A stretch of 64,000 bases of DNA from Trileptium ribeirensis (GCA_030248225.1 JASANE010007429.1:1-64000), one strand, 5' to 3'; shown: positions 1 to 11,139, numbered from the stretch's first letter. Notes: a model not told the origin generated them from the sequence alone. Made by a program: numbers and translations.

Positions 1-440
1 CGCTGGTTGTTCCATGTTTGTCAATTAGCTGTTCCCTCGACGTTCTTTCGCTGCTCGCTCGACGTTCTTTCGCTGTCTCTGTGTTCGTTCGCTGGTTGTT
101 CCATGTTTGTCAGTTCGCTGCCCGCTCGACATTCTTTCGCTGCTCTCTGTGTTCGTTCGCTGGTCGTTCCATGTTTGTCAGTTAGCTGTTCCCTCGACGT
201 TCTTTCGCTGCTCGCTCGACGTCCTTTCGCTGCTCTCTGTGTTCGTTCGCTGGTCGTTCCATGTTTGTCAGCTGTTCCCTCGACGTTCTTTCGCTGCTCG
301 CTCGACGTTCTTTCGATGTCTCTGTGTTCGTTCGCTGCTCGCTCGATCATTGTTCGTTTGCGCCAGCTCGTTCTTCTTTGACTGCTCTCTACTTTCGGTT
401 GCTGCTAACTCGACGTCGTTTCAATGTTCGCTCGGTGTTT
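1..440. repeat. Composite A-poor minisatellite
   Basis: Irregular tandem array built from short modules such as CTCGACGTTCTTTCGCTG and GGTCGTTCCATGTTTGTCAG. Modules recur in changing order, giving higher-order steps of about 60-90 bp. The plus strand is very poor in A, so several frames stay open on both strands; these open frames are a by-product of the repeat and not genes. The left edge is cut by the window. Confidence 0.8.
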
Positions 441-1004
441 CTTTTCAGCTAACATGGCATTTTTTGTTTTTCATTCACTCAACAACCATTTCGTTAGATC
501 TGGCGAGAATGGTAAGTAGTGTTTAGTAATGAGCAGCGATATAATCTTGCCTCTCCATAGGACCAAATTTTTTACATGTGGGTATGCGTTTGAGCGGCAG
601 CTGCCACCTGAGGGAAAACCGTACCAAACAGGTCACTGCTAGGTTTTATATAGGAATTTTCCTATTTTTGAAGCAACATTCTATCGTTTTGTTGCATATT
701 TATTGTTTACCTACTGAAAATGCGATCGTCATTATATTTGATATTTTATCATGAATAGTGGAAATACTGAATTTTGTTATGACCGTTTTTTCTTAAGACG
801 GGCCATTTTTGATGTCACCTAAAATACCTCGAGATAGAACTGGGGGAAGCCAAAGCGTTCGTACCTGGGAAGCCGCCGAAATCCATGGGCAAGCTCGAAA
901 ATCATGTCCAAATGGGGATGCCAGATGATATCGAACTGGCGGACAAGTGCAAAATAAATAACGCATTTACGTCAAAAGGTGTCCAGACGAAACTTCATAT
1001 TCTG
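441..1004. other. Non-genic stretch
   Basis: No coding signal, RNA gene or repeat was recognised here. Short open frames lack any family resemblance. Confidence 0.5.
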
Positions 1005-1645
1005 TATCCAGTGGAAATTGCGTGCGACCCCGTCCACATAAAATTGCGTCCGTTCGCGTTCAGACGAAGTTGCTCAAGTATGCGTTCAAACAAATTTCGT
1101 AAGTATGCGTCCATGCGCTGTGCACTTAGTGTTGTCCGTGACTTCAGGCTAATAAAGCGGTATCGTTCAGTAGCTGTTAAAATACTGGATAAAACATTGG
1201 AAACCCATGCTTAAACAATAAGTTCCTGTGCCGAAAGTCAGACACGTAGAAATACAAAGGAATGCTCCTACTTTTTGGCAAATACATACAGTTACATGCA
1301 AATGTAATTGCAGATGCGAACCGAAGAAATTTCGTTTGGAAGCGGATAAACGCAATTTCGTCTATTCGCCTAAATGCGGACGGGCGAAATTGCATCTGAA
1401 CGCGAGCGGACACAATTTCGTGTGGACGCGGACGCACGCAAATTCTTGTGGATGCGGACGGACACAGTTTCTTGTGGACACGGAAGGACGTATGGACGTG
1501 GAAGAATGCAATTGTGTATGGACGCGGACGGACGCAATTTTGTATGAAAGCGGACGGACGCAATTTCGTATGAACGCGGACGGACGAAATTTCGTGTGGA
1601 CGCGGATGGAAGCGATTTCGTATAAACCCGGACTGAGGCAATTTC
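1005..1645. repeat. Minisatellite of about 20-bp units, with an inverted flank
   Basis: From about 1,330 to 1,645 the plus strand repeats a degenerate unit resembling GGACGCAATTTCGTGTGGA. At about 1,005-1,110 the same unit appears in the opposite orientation (AAATTGCGTCCGTTCGCG), so the array has two inverted parts separated by about 200 bp of other sequence. Long open frames on both strands here are caused by the repeat. Confidence 0.7.
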
Positions 1646-1844
1646 TGTGCACATACTTTTGTCTGTGAACTTCTTGATTATAATCCCAGGCGGTTACAGT
1701 GCTTTGCCTAATAATTCGCCAGCCAACTTGCACATACTTTCATATAAATTTTACTATAATATTATCACGCCACTATATATTGTGAGAGTGGAAAATTATG
1801 GCGGCACCAGGGGCAAGGTTCAGAGTGTGTGATTTATATATGTA

Positions 1845-1985
1845 TCCGGGCTCTCCAAATTGGGGTGGGGTGGGGGTACCCTGGCATATTTCGGTTCCCC
1901 TGGTTCAAAACATATGTACCCCACGGTTCGTGCCCCCTGGCAAAATTTTGGTCACCCCTCGATTCATTGCCTATTGGCATATTTT
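1845..1985. repeat. Interspersed repeat P, copy 1
   Basis: A stretch sharing an ordered set of words (GGGCTCTCCAAATTGGG, TTCGTG, CCTGGCAAAATTTTGG, and a last word ending TTGGCATATT) with 45,110-45,262. The two copies are diverged but collinear. No coding capacity is evident. Its class is unknown. Confidence 0.55.
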
Positions 1986-1989
1986 TTGT

Positions 1990-2938
1990 TTCCAAAGAAC
2001 ATAAAATTTAATCAAAAGTTGTACTAAAATTCCTTTCTGAAGCCGGAAATTTCGCAAATTTTGTCAAAATTTGCTTCAAAATAGCTTTTTCTCTCTATCA
2101 GAAGCGTTTTGGCAACATTTCTGGTACGATTTTTAACCATTTTTCTCTTGGCAAAATAGGGCCCGGGTTATAACTATCAAAACTGCAACACATGAGCCAA
2201 AATTATGTAATGTAAATGTATTTTCACATATTTCCGTGCAAGCCCAACTACTACAGTCGTTGGTCACCGCATCAATACACTTCCTAAAAAGTTCCAAAAG
2301 GTACACATAGTGCAAAGATTTCGAACGAAGAGAAAACTGTTTGCCGACATTTTAATGTCAATACATTGAAAACAACAGAAATCAGTTTTGTACCAACAGC
2401 GGATGGGCAACTGCACCACGTACAAATAAACGCAAATCCTTCGTCAAAATGGGAGCTGTTTAATTACTGTCATTCGTAAAGCATGGTCATAGTGGCGGAA
2501 GCAGGGAATTTTCCCCCAAAACCTCCAGCTTAACAAATTCCATCATTACTATTAAAGCCCCTAAATCCATATTGACCGCACATTAAGTGTTTTGAAGCAT
2601 TACTCAGTACTATTTCTATTGCTAAAACACTGTATTATAACCTAAAACAGTTTCCCGTTCCCAAAAAACATTATGATATTCCACCCCCCTCCCCGGAAGA
2701 TGAATACATGGTCCCACGAACCTCTCAACTATGCCACACCTTTCATAAGACTACTCACAAATCAACAATCTAGTTACATTTTCTATCCGTAACAGTTGCT
2801 CTTCTGACATCGATGCAATATATAATTTAACTGTTGACTCTGACCAGTACCTTCAGGCCCTTTTGTCCCTGAGTTCCCAACAATGCCCTATGAATCTAAA
2901 TTTTTGTCCAAATAAAACAATAATATTCTTGTGGTCGC
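1990..2938. other. 3' flank and probable 3' UTR of the NCAM-like gene
   Basis: Downstream (on the minus strand) of the stop codon at 2,939-2,941. No further open reading frame of note is seen. No canonical AATAAA on the minus strand was recognised close to the stop, so the transcript end was not placed. Confidence 0.4.
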
Positions 2939-3107
2939 TTACTTAATCATCGGCGTTTGCTCGCTAACAATTGTGATCGGAGCTGTCGGCTGATTCGACA
3001 TGATATCGTTTTGTTGCTCTTTGTCTTCGGGTTCGAGCTCGCCCGAGCAGGCTTTCAGCGCTGAATTGTCTTCACCCGTAAGGAGTTTTTCCTTCTGAGT
3101 TTCTTGT
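2939..3107 (-). CDS. NCAM-like, last exon: cytoplasmic tail and stop
   Basis: Acceptor TTGCAG ends at 3,108. The exon starts with one base completing a glycine codon left by the transmembrane exon, then runs open for 55 codons to TAA at 2,939-2,941. The tail is acidic and polar (QETQKEKLL, then GELEPEDKEQQ) and ends TPMIK. It resembles the acidic end of vertebrate NCAM tails in composition, and lacks an obvious PDZ-binding C terminus. The phase match to the exon at 4,048-4,276 supports it strongly. Confidence 0.82.
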
Positions 3108-3847
3108 CTGCAACGACAACAACATCAATAATAAAGTACAAATGGCCGCGGACTGGTCCAGTACCAATTTTAAAACTTGTCAGTCCGGATCGGTTGAGGT
3201 CTGGACCGCCGAGCGGTCCAGGCCGTCGAAATTTTTGCTGACAGGAATTATAAAATTACAGTTTTTTCCAAAATTAAATATGGTACTCAGAGTTGATGTG
3301 TAATTGTTTATTTAGCATGAGTAACGATAACATTTTGTAAACATAATGTGAGTCAAAAGCCGCTAAACGTTCGCATCGGCACACTGTTGATTAAATTCTT
3401 TTGTGGTTCCATCCGTTTTTTCTAGTTGAAAAATTTCATCTTAAGCCAAACATCAAGTCCCAGGGAAGCGCACAAATTGCTATTCACAGTCACTGACGTT
3501 CATGCAATGGCGAAAAAATCGTAAGAAAGGAGTAATATTTTCTGAAACCAAACATTTTCAAACGCTACAACAGCTAATGTCCTTCGAAGCTACATTAAGT
3601 TATTTAAGTTAGACAGTGAGAAAAACACAATAATTATAGTACAAATTTCAAATACGCCATCGTTTGTTTACGAAATTTGTTTATATCCCTGAATTTTTGC
3701 TTTATTTTTTAGTCATTTCTTGCTTATTGCAGTCAATATAACATATTTTGAAAATTTGGACGATAAAAATGTTCTGATATTAATCCCAACGAAGGCTTCT
3801 TATCCTCACTGTAATGCATTCCGTCGCTCCACCAGTGTTGCTAGCTA

Positions 3848-4030
3848 CAGTATTCACCAGAAATAAGTGTCACCTTTCGAACGAACCAGCATCGAAAATA
3901 CATTGAACAAAATGTGTTTAATCTCGAACAAGCCTCGAACGGATTAAAAAAGCTCGCCAAAATTTCAAGCACGTCTCGAACAAAATTCAACCTCGTTTCG
4001 AATAAAATTTTGAAGTTAATCAATCAATAC
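3848..4030. mobile_element. MITE-like fragment
   Basis: The stretch opens with CAGTATTCACCAGAAATAAG, close to the CAGTAC(C/T)CGCCA-type ends of elements at 7,292, 18,771 and 25,677. It lies in the intron just downstream of the transmembrane exon. The opposite end could not be placed, so the extent is approximate. Confidence 0.35.
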
Positions 4031-4047
4031 TTCAACAATGTATTTAC

Positions 4048-4276
4048 CCGGCGGCAACTTTCGCTTCTTCCAGCGCAGCATCACTTCCGTCCGCTCCGCT
4101 TTCGGACTCGGGAGGTTCTTTACCGAAAAAGTGAACCGCAATGCACATAATGAGGCCACACTGGTTTAGATAATAGCATGCGCCGTCGACAATAACAACC
4201 ACGACAATGATAACGATGAACACGATTGCAACAACCGCACCGGTTCCCAACCGAGCAGACCCGACCCGTGCCGGCA
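4048..4276 (-). CDS. NCAM-like, transmembrane and juxtamembrane exon
   Basis: Acceptor TTTTAG lies just right of 4,276 and donor GTAAAT just left of 4,048. The exon begins with two bases that complete a GTG codon from the FN3-2 exon. It encodes a short linker, a Val/Ile-rich membrane helix (residues about 14-32 of the exon), then VDGACYYLNQCGLIMCIAV and an acidic segment (KEPPESESGADGSD). The motif CGL(L/I)MCIAV with flanking cysteines is very close to the vertebrate NCAM juxtamembrane segment, where such cysteines are palmitoylated. It ends in phase 2, matching the next exon. Confidence 0.9.
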
Positions 4277-4530
4277 CTAAAATAATTATTATTCGATCGT
4301 CCGTAGTAGCACTTCTCCAGTCGGAAAGTGATTATACAAGGTTTAAACAACTGCACGATTACGAGACAAGCAGACCCGACCGTGACGGCATTAAAATAAT
4401 AATATTATTCGATCGTCCGGCGTAGCACTTCTCGAGTCGGAAATTAACTATACAATGTTTAAACAACCGCAACGGTTCCCAGGCTAGCAGACTCAACCCG
4501 TGCCTGCATTAAAATTATTCGATCCTCCAG
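4236..4530. repeat. Triplicated exon/intron boundary, period about 110 bp
   Basis: Three diverged tandem copies start at about 4,238, 4,350 and 4,469. Copy 1 contains the real 5' edge of the transmembrane exon and its acceptor (plus-strand GGCACTAAAATAA). Copies 2 and 3 read GGCATTAAAAT at the same place, so the AG is lost. The third copy runs into the interspersed repeat at about 4,532. Confidence 0.75.
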
Positions 4531-4531
4531 A

Positions 4532-5310
4532 GTAACTAGTGACTCTATCGAGATAGCAGAACGTAGTGAAGCATAGGTACACTTACGCCGTTTGCATGCA
4601 TAGCCAGTCAGCTCTTGATAACATACGTCGATATGATATATGTGAATATCACACAATGCCGCACAAGTTAGAAAAAACTAACACCGGCAATAAGTTTCCC
4701 ATGTCCAAAAACCCCCAAGTCCAAGCTATCTGCCTCCCAGGACGTCACAACAAAATTGGGAATTTTGGGTCGATGAACCATAGGGGTGCCATACCCCCGT
4801 ACCCATGGGTCGCAAAACAAAATCAATACCGGCAATGAGTTTGCCATGCCCGAAAAGCCCCAAGTGAAACTTTTCAGAAGCCCAGGACGTCAGAAGAAAT
4901 TTTCAAATTTTGGATCCCGGAACCATATGGGTGCCATACCACCCGTACCTCAAACCCCATAAATGCAGAACCGGAGCATTAATTTAAAAACAAAAAAGAG
5001 GCATCGGCATTTATCATTTTACAATTATTGAAATAAAACCAACCAGAGAAAAAATTGAAAGTTAAGATATAAATAACTTTGCGTTCGTGAAGGGTACTAA
5101 AACATTTTGACTCCTGACCCCGGAACCAGACCTCGAATCAAAAAACGATCGGGCATGTACATGTTAAATCGACTATGCCGGTTCGAATAAGCCCAAGAAA
5201 TCGGTTAAGTCGTTCCTCAGTTATAGCCGATCACACACATACACACACGGAATTCAAAAGATTTCATCCCTTCAACACACAATCTTCGCTACGTTTTGAT
5301 TACAGTTACA
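4532..5310. repeat. Interspersed repeat Q, copy A
   Basis: Starts with ACTCTATCGAGATAGCAGAA and shares a long ordered set of words with copies at about 14,990-15,950 and 28,757-29,820: ACCGGCAATGAGTTTCCCAT, CATCGGCATTTATCATTTTA, TGAAATAAAACCAACC, TCGACTATGCCGGTTCGAAT and ACACACAATCT near the end. An internal module of about 100-150 bp is itself repeated. There is no coding capacity. The 3' part is reminiscent of non-autonomous element tails, but the class is not established. Confidence 0.75.
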
Positions 5311-5314
5311 ACCG

Positions 5315-5650
5315 GATACGAAGGTATTGGCTTTATAACGGCTCCGAGCTTGATTCGTAAATAGGAAAGAGCGATTTAGACAGAAATTGCGGCTAGGACT
5401 GTTCAGCTTGTCGCCAAATGCCATAATCCGACGCTACCGATAGTATTTTCGGTACGGCATCGAACTCCACACAATGTTTCGATATGAAAGTATTGGCTTT
5501 ATAACGGCTCCCAGCTTGATCCGTAAATAGGAAAGAGCGATTCTGACAGAAAGTATGGCTAGCACTGTTCAGCTTGTCGCCAAATGCCATAACCCGGCAC
5601 TACCAATGGCATTTTGGGTATGGAATGGTATTCCAGGCCATGTTTCCATA
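5315..5650. repeat. Direct duplication, 2 x 166 bp
   Basis: The word GTATTGGCTTTATAACGGCT occurs at 5,324 and 5,490, and the following sequence (GAAAGAGCGAT, CTGTTCAGCTTGTCGCCAAA) is shared. The two copies are directly adjacent. They sit in the intron between FN3-2 and the transmembrane exon. Confidence 0.75.
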
Positions 5651-5820
5651 ATTATTAATAAAATGTACCTAAACGACCGAATAAAAAAAATTTTAAAAAC
5701 CACAATGACAACATGATTAGTTACAACACATATCAGGACAGGCATAACAGAGATGGGGATTCTAACTCATGCCAAGCCAAGCCAAGACTTTTCGTTCTAA
5801 AGGTCGGATGCAAGACTTAC

Positions 5821-6070
5821 CGTAGTGCGATGTTTCAAAATATCGCTCCGGGTTTGTCGGCTCCGACAGTCCGATCGAATTTCGGGCGTATATTTCGACA
5901 CGATACCATTGACGCTTGTCTAATCCAAATTGTGTTCTTACATCATCGACGGTGACGACGTTCATCGCTGGGTCTTTAGGGTCGGCAGCTGGGCTTCCGG
6001 AAAATATTTCTGTTTCATATTCGGCACCATCATACTTTGTAAAGGAGGCGTCGTCCGGATTGCGAACTGT
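5821..6070 (-). CDS. NCAM-like, FN3-2 second half
   Basis: Acceptor AATTTTAG follows 6,070 and donor GTAAGT precedes 5,821. The exon starts in phase 0 with TVRNPDD and encodes 83 codons plus one base. The segment WYRVEIYARNSIGLSEP is the classical FN3 F-strand/G-strand signature (aromatic-x-V-x-I-x-A-x-N-x-x-G). It completes the FN3 domain begun at 6,420-6,577 and leads into the membrane exon with matching phase 1. Confidence 0.88.
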
Positions 6071-6419
6071 CTAAAATTTAGACTTGAAGTTAGACTTGAA
6101 TATTGACACGAGACTACTTAATGCCAGTCCGAGTAAGTGGTTCATAATTACAAAACGATTAGCACAGAACAGATCGAAAAACGTTCAAAAGTACAAATGA
6201 TTCTCAGTAATCAACCAACCAACCTGTCAGAAATTATGTATTTCACGTACCTATTTTACTTAATTCTCGATATTTTTACCAGAGGTGATACGTCCACATA
6301 AAAAAATCAAAACAATAGAAAAACTGTAAACTAAACGGAAGAAGATTTCTATCGTGGCCCAAAGCAAATTGATAATCTGAGTCTAAAGTAACAAAAAAGA
6401 TACAAAACTCGAGACTAAC

Positions 6420-6577
6420 CTTAAGAAATCGTAACTCATAGTTCGATATACGCTTTCCCATATTTTCCGGCTCCGTCCATCGCAAACGGCATTGCGTTGT
6501 GTCGGGACATTTGAGATATTTTTGCCCGACATCGTCTGTCGACCAGTCATCTTCGATAAATCGCGGAGTTTCCGGCA
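6420..6577 (-). CDS. NCAM-like, FN3-2 first half
   Basis: Acceptor TTGTTTTCAG is right of 6,577 and donor GTTAGT left of 6,420. The 158-bp exon starts with two bases completing a valine codon and ends in phase 0. It opens with PETPRFIEDDW, the typical A strand of FN3, and contains CRLRWTEPENMG (B strand tryptophan and proline) and ISNYELRFLK (C strand). Both ends are in phase with their neighbours. Confidence 0.88.
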
Positions 6578-6603
6578 CTGAAAACAATAAAAATAATTGA
6601 AAA

Positions 6604-7030
6604 CGGAGCAGAGTTTCCATTGTGAGCGATGGGCGAAAATTTTCACAATTTCCTTTTGTCTGTCGTTGTCATTCGTAACTCATTTTCGGATGAATGGATT
6701 TTGACAAATATTTTTTCATCGATAACAAACGTGATGTCGATGTGCCACTTCACGAACAGCTCCTACTTCACCTTCCCATTCAAAACAGCAAAAACAGGTT
6801 TCTAAAGGTTCTTTACCAAATCTGGCCATACTGGTTCGCGGCCCACATGTAGCGACACAGACTTGGCATCGAAAAATGCAGATCTAGAACTTCGCTGACT
6901 GTGAATTTTTGTGGGACCACTCCTTGGATCGCTGTGGGAATGTGGTTCGTCAACCCTTTGCCAGAAATAGCGATTTTTCAAACTTCGTCGTGTTATAGCT
7001 TGTTTTTACCTTACACAAGCGCTCTAAATA
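6604..7030. mobile_element. Foldback element family, solo end
   Basis: The order of words GAGTTTCCATTG, CATTCGTAACTCATTTTCGG, ATGGATTTTG, CCAAATCTGGCCATA and CAACCCTTTGCCAGAAATAG matches the left arm of the element at 19,444-21,947. Only one arm is present here. It is intronic (between FN3-1 and FN3-2). Confidence 0.65.
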
Positions 7031-7291
7031 CGATGGTTAAAATAAATTATAAAAGGCGCTCCTAACAACGGTAGTAGGAAATACCGAAAATATCTTCTGG
7101 TTTAGACACACACAACAAGTAACAATGGTGAAGGAGGTCTGAATGTAACACATCCATTCTGGAGCGTTGCTTTAGCAACTGCTATAAGCAAAGCGTTTAC
7201 TGCTGAATAAGCAACTAAGATCAATAACGGATGAATCTATAAGAAATTATTGCTAACATGAACGATTAGTAATGATCGTAGGACACAGCTA

Positions 7292-7436
7292 CAGTACCCG
7301 CCAAAAATGACTGTCGCTCGCGACACGCTCAAAATAAATTTGTTCTAAAAATAGAATTTCCTATTAATTTAAATAGTTTCGAAATCTCGAGCGAGCCACT
7401 CGCTCGAAATGCGACGGTCACTTTTGGCGAGTACTG
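7292..7436. mobile_element. 145-bp MITE (CAGTAC type)
   Basis: Inverted ends CAGTACCCGCCAAAAATGAC and (complement of the right end) CAGTACTCGCCAAAAGTGAC enclose AT-rich sequence. The left flank is TA, as expected for Tc1/mariner-type insertion; the right flank has diverged. Related copies lie at 18,771-18,918 and 25,677-25,794. A diverged half copy is seen at about 7,500-7,622. Confidence 0.75.
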
Positions 7437-7857
7437 CACTTTGGCAAAATCACTATCAATTACAGCTACATGGTAAAAAAATTAAGATCATAAAGTACTC
7501 CCCAGAAACGACTTGTATCTCAAGCGAGTAACTTCCCGAGGTTTTGATCAGTATTACGCTTAATATGAGTCAGGAGCGAGGAATTTCGAGTGAGCGATAG
7601 TCATTTCTGGCGAGTACAGTATGTGCGTTCCTTTTCGTACGAGTAAAACAGGCATATGAGGAATAGCTATGCAACCACGAAATTTTAACACAATGCTAAG
7701 ATCTGGCATCACGGGAAGAATTTGGATAATCCAACGAACAAAATCTCAGGAACACTCAGCGGGTTAAATGCTTCATCTGCTACGTTACGTTAAATATTTG
7801 TAAAGCGGTTGGGCCCTTTGGACTGGTTTACGGTCTGTTACAAAAACGAAAACTTAC

Positions 7858-7992
7858 CAGTAGCGTGTGACGTCGTAAAATTAATCGCTGCCGACTCGTT
7901 ATTCGAAGTTCCGGCCTTATTCCGCGCCGAAAATCGCGCCGTGTAGTCGGTGTCCGATTCCAGCTGACGCAGCTTTGTCGGCTGTCCAGATT
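7858..7992 (-). CDS. NCAM-like, FN3-1 second half
   Basis: Acceptor CTTTTCTAG is right of 7,992 and donor GTAAGT left of 7,858. The 135-bp exon begins with two bases completing a glutamate codon and ends with one base. It encodes TKLRQLESDTDYTARFSARN, the E to F strand signature of FN3 (L-x-x-x-T-x-Y), and two possible N-glycosylation sites (NES and NFT). Confidence 0.87.
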
Positions 7993-8798
7993 CTAGAAAA
8001 GAAGCAAAAACACATTTGGCAAAAAAACTGGCCAATGAAGGGGAAATTTGCCGAGCTCTATCGCGGATTTCGGATGTTCGCCAAGGTTATACATCCCAAG
8101 CAAATTTTGGGCTTCTCCAGGTATTTTGAGATGACATCAAATTGATCGTTCTACGAAAAACTATCATCGCAAAATTCAATACTACTGCTTATATTTCGAC
8201 TATTCAGAACAAAAACCTCAATAAAATAAAGCTCGACCAAATAAATAAGTATGAATAGGCGTTTTCATCCGGTAAATAATAAATATGCTACAAAACGACA
8301 AAAATGTTGCAAATGCGTGAAAAACACTAACAAAATGCTATTATAACCCCACAGTTGCCCTCGGGGACATGGTTGCCAGCCCGTCCCTAAAGTTCGTTGG
8401 GGTAAATCCCCCGGTATTTCCAGTTCCCTCAGGTTGCAACTGGGGGTCAGCTCAAAGTCCCCGTCCAAAATTTTGGCCGTGTCGAGACACCAGAAAAATT
8501 TCATAGACAGCCAAAATATCATTAAAATACAACAGTCAGATCATTAAAAACCCCGAAACAGTAATTTATTATGGTATTTTTACTAATTTTTATCATAATT
8601 AATGTTAATGATATTATATTCGGCACAAATCAATACTAACAGTAAACGTAGCGGGAGATTTCGGTCAGATTTATTAGATTTGAGAATGTACTCAGTCTTT
8701 TTTATAATAATTCTTCGATAATTTGGCGTGGCACTAAAAGGACCGCAATCAGGCAAAACATATGAGCTATACGACGCTCGAGCCTAGATAATTTAATA

Positions 8799-8946
8799 CA
8801 GTAACGGACAGAAATAAATGCACAAAAACAAACGCAGCAATGTTCTTTTACAAATGAACGATTAAAAACTGTTTCTAAAATACGCCAAATTTTGTTCTAA
8901 CGCTCGTTCGGGTTCGGTTTTACGTATTTATTTTTGTCCGTGGCTG
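8799..8946. mobile_element. 148-bp MITE (CAGNNACGGACA type)
   Basis: Left end CAGTAACGGACAGAAATAAA; the complement of the right end reads CAGCCACGGACAAAAATAAA. It is flanked by TA on both sides (8,797-8,798 and 8,947-8,948), the target duplication of Tc1/mariner elements. There is no coding capacity. A related end lies at 25,024 (CAGTGACGGACAAAAATAAG) and a weaker one at about 26,029. Confidence 0.82.
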
Positions 8947-9222
8947 TAGTTGTAGTCAAGGCCAGAAATAAGTGCAAAATAATAGATCGAAATTTGGATC
9001 GATTTCTATTTTGGGGCAAATTAATGAGTAACTGTTGAATTTATAAAATTTCGATCCACTGCGATTTCATTTGGTTTAGATTTTCACAGTACCTTTGGCA
9101 TTTATCCGATATATTTCGAGCTTATGGCACCTTTACAGTAAGGCTTTGCGCGAATAAAGCAACTACAAACTATATTCTTGGGAAAATTTTGGGACGACTG
9201 AACCGAGCTTGTTCCTTTTTTC

Positions 9223-9750
9223 AAGGCCCACATGCCCCAATGTAGAATAGTCAAACCTTAGATATTGCCTCGTGGTCTTACCCACTAAGGAATAAGGAAG
9301 CTAAACCCCCCGTGGCCAATCCAGCATCAATGTGGTATTGCGTCATTGCAACTTTACGATTTGTTGGATTTGGCAGACATTATCCCACCACCTAATACAA
9401 GGCCCACATGCCCCAATGTAGAATAGTCAAACCTTAGATATTGCCTCGTGGTCTTACCCACTAAGGAATATGGAAGCTAAACCCCCCGCGGCTAATCCAG
9501 CATCAATGTGGTATTGCGTCATTGCAACTTTACGATTTGTTGGATTTGGCAGACATTATCCCACCACCTAATACAAGGCCCACATGCCCCAATGTAGAAT
9601 AGTCAAACCTTAGATATTGCCTCGTGGTCTTACCCACTAAGGAATAAGGAAGCTAAACCCCCCGCGGCTAATCCAGTATCAATGCAGTATTGCGTCATTG
9701 CAACTTTACGATTTGTTGGATTTGGCAGACATTATCCCACCACCTAATAC
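9223..9750. repeat. Tandem repeat, 3 x 176 bp
   Basis: Three nearly identical units start at 9,223, 9,399 and 9,575 with AAGGCCCACATGCCCCAATG and end in CCCACCACCTAATAC. Differences are single bases (for example CCCCCGTGG versus CCCCCGCGG), so the array is young. Confidence 0.92.
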
Positions 9751-10674
9751 TAGTAACACGTAAACGTGGGTGACGGAGGCATGGTGGTTAACAACGGCGT
9801 GAATAGTGCATACAGCTTGTGGAATTTCTAACATTTTTGGTAACAGTTTAAAAGTAACATACTCATTTAAATCGAGTAGCTACACCTCACCTTCGAATTT
9901 TCACCATGAAAACAATTTTAAGAAACTGAATTTATTCTGTAAAATAATGTTCGAATTTGACTATGAACGATACGTATAATTTGAACTATTCAAAATGACA
10001 AGTGTTATTCTGTTAGTGTTTGAGTAGCAAGCGTTATAGGCTCAAAATGTGACAAACACTATCATCTTTTTATGTAATACCAAAGTTAAAAACTATGAAT
10101 CGGTTGTCGAGATATGATGAACTTAGGTTTCCCTAAGTCAATTTTAAGAGAATTTGCTTAATTTTTAAGGAAAGAGATGAAATACGTCAATCAGCTATAT
10201 ACAGCTGTTTAGAAAACGTGAAAATACATTTTATGTAAAAAAATCGCCGAAATAGCACGAACGGTTGTCGAGATGCGGTGAAAAAGCTAAAAAAATGGCA
10301 AAAATCCTAAGTTTAAGCAACATTTACTTAATTTTGAGTACAAAGCAATTTTCGTAGAAAAAAGTGCTCAATGAAAGGGCACTCCGCAAGAGAATATGCA
10401 ACACGAAGAAAAAAAATTTCTAAAATCGGCCCAGGCGTTCAACCTGCAGACCTGTCTGTGACAAACAAAAAAAAGTCACAGAGAAAATTGAAATTTTGCG
10501 TCTAGTATATTGATATATATAAAGTTAAATGTACGCCTCCGGCTGCGACTCGCCACCTTCGGTGGCTCGTCTTGCCTCCGTCAAATATCCTTCTAAGTCA
10601 AACCGTATAAGTGCCCATGGTCATAATAAAGTTCAAACGATTTTGATGATGCCACGGTTGCAATAATTACTTAC

Positions 10675-10884
10675 CCCATTTAGCTCTCTGCACCGTCGCT
10701 TGGCTCCAATCAGGCTGTTGAGCGACTTTATAAATTGCCGACGTTCGGCCGAACTTGATAAAAATCTCGTCCGGCGCAAGTGCATCGTCAACGACGGCCG
10801 AGGTCCATTGACCGAGCTCAAAAACTGCATACGAGGCCATCGCCTTTGACAACACAGGGTTCTGCTCAAGATTCGATGGTTTGA
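10675..10884 (-). CDS. NCAM-like, FN3-1 first half
   Basis: Acceptor TACTTTCAG is right of 10,884 and donor GTAAGT left of 10,675. The 210-bp exon starts with two bases of a split codon, then KPSNLEQNPVLS, typical of the start of an FN3 domain after Ig5. It runs open to DWSQATVQRAKW and ends with one base in phase with 7,858-7,992. The domain is diverged: the usual B-strand tryptophan is not obvious. Assignment rests on position, phase and splice sites. Confidence 0.78.
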
Positions 10885-11139
10885 CTGAAAGTAAAGAATA
10901 ATATTTATAACTATTTATTGCCTGAATGCTCTAAAATAAAGCCGAGTTCTCAATGGTAATGCTACTATAGACTGAAAACCCAGTAGTTTAAAGCTAACAA
11001 GAAAATGTGGTTCGCTTGTCCTTCGGTCAAACTGTGACAGTTGGCTCGGGCCTGTGCTGCAGTTTGATGCCGTGCATTTTCCGGTACCTGCAGTTGTTGT
11101 ATGGTGGTACAGCGCGCGGTTTCGAAGCAGATAGTCAAA

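Larger units (their letters stand above)
7993..10674. other. Intron between FN3-1 halves
   Basis: This 2.7-kb intron holds the MITE at 8,799-8,946 and the 176-bp tandem array at 9,223-9,750. A G/C-rich patch at 8,335-8,480 has several CCCC/GGGG stretches but no recognised function. No other exon was identified. Confidence 0.6.

Noticed and set aside
1177..1733. Long overlapping open frames on both strands
   Set aside because: They are products of a degenerate 20-bp minisatellite poor in stop codons.
11035..11100. Candidate Ig5 second-half exon (KCTASNCSTGPS)
   Set aside because: The conserved Tyr before Cys is missing, the upstream frame is not Ig-like, and no donor leaves the needed phase 1. 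Kept only as a lead in the finding on the missing exon.
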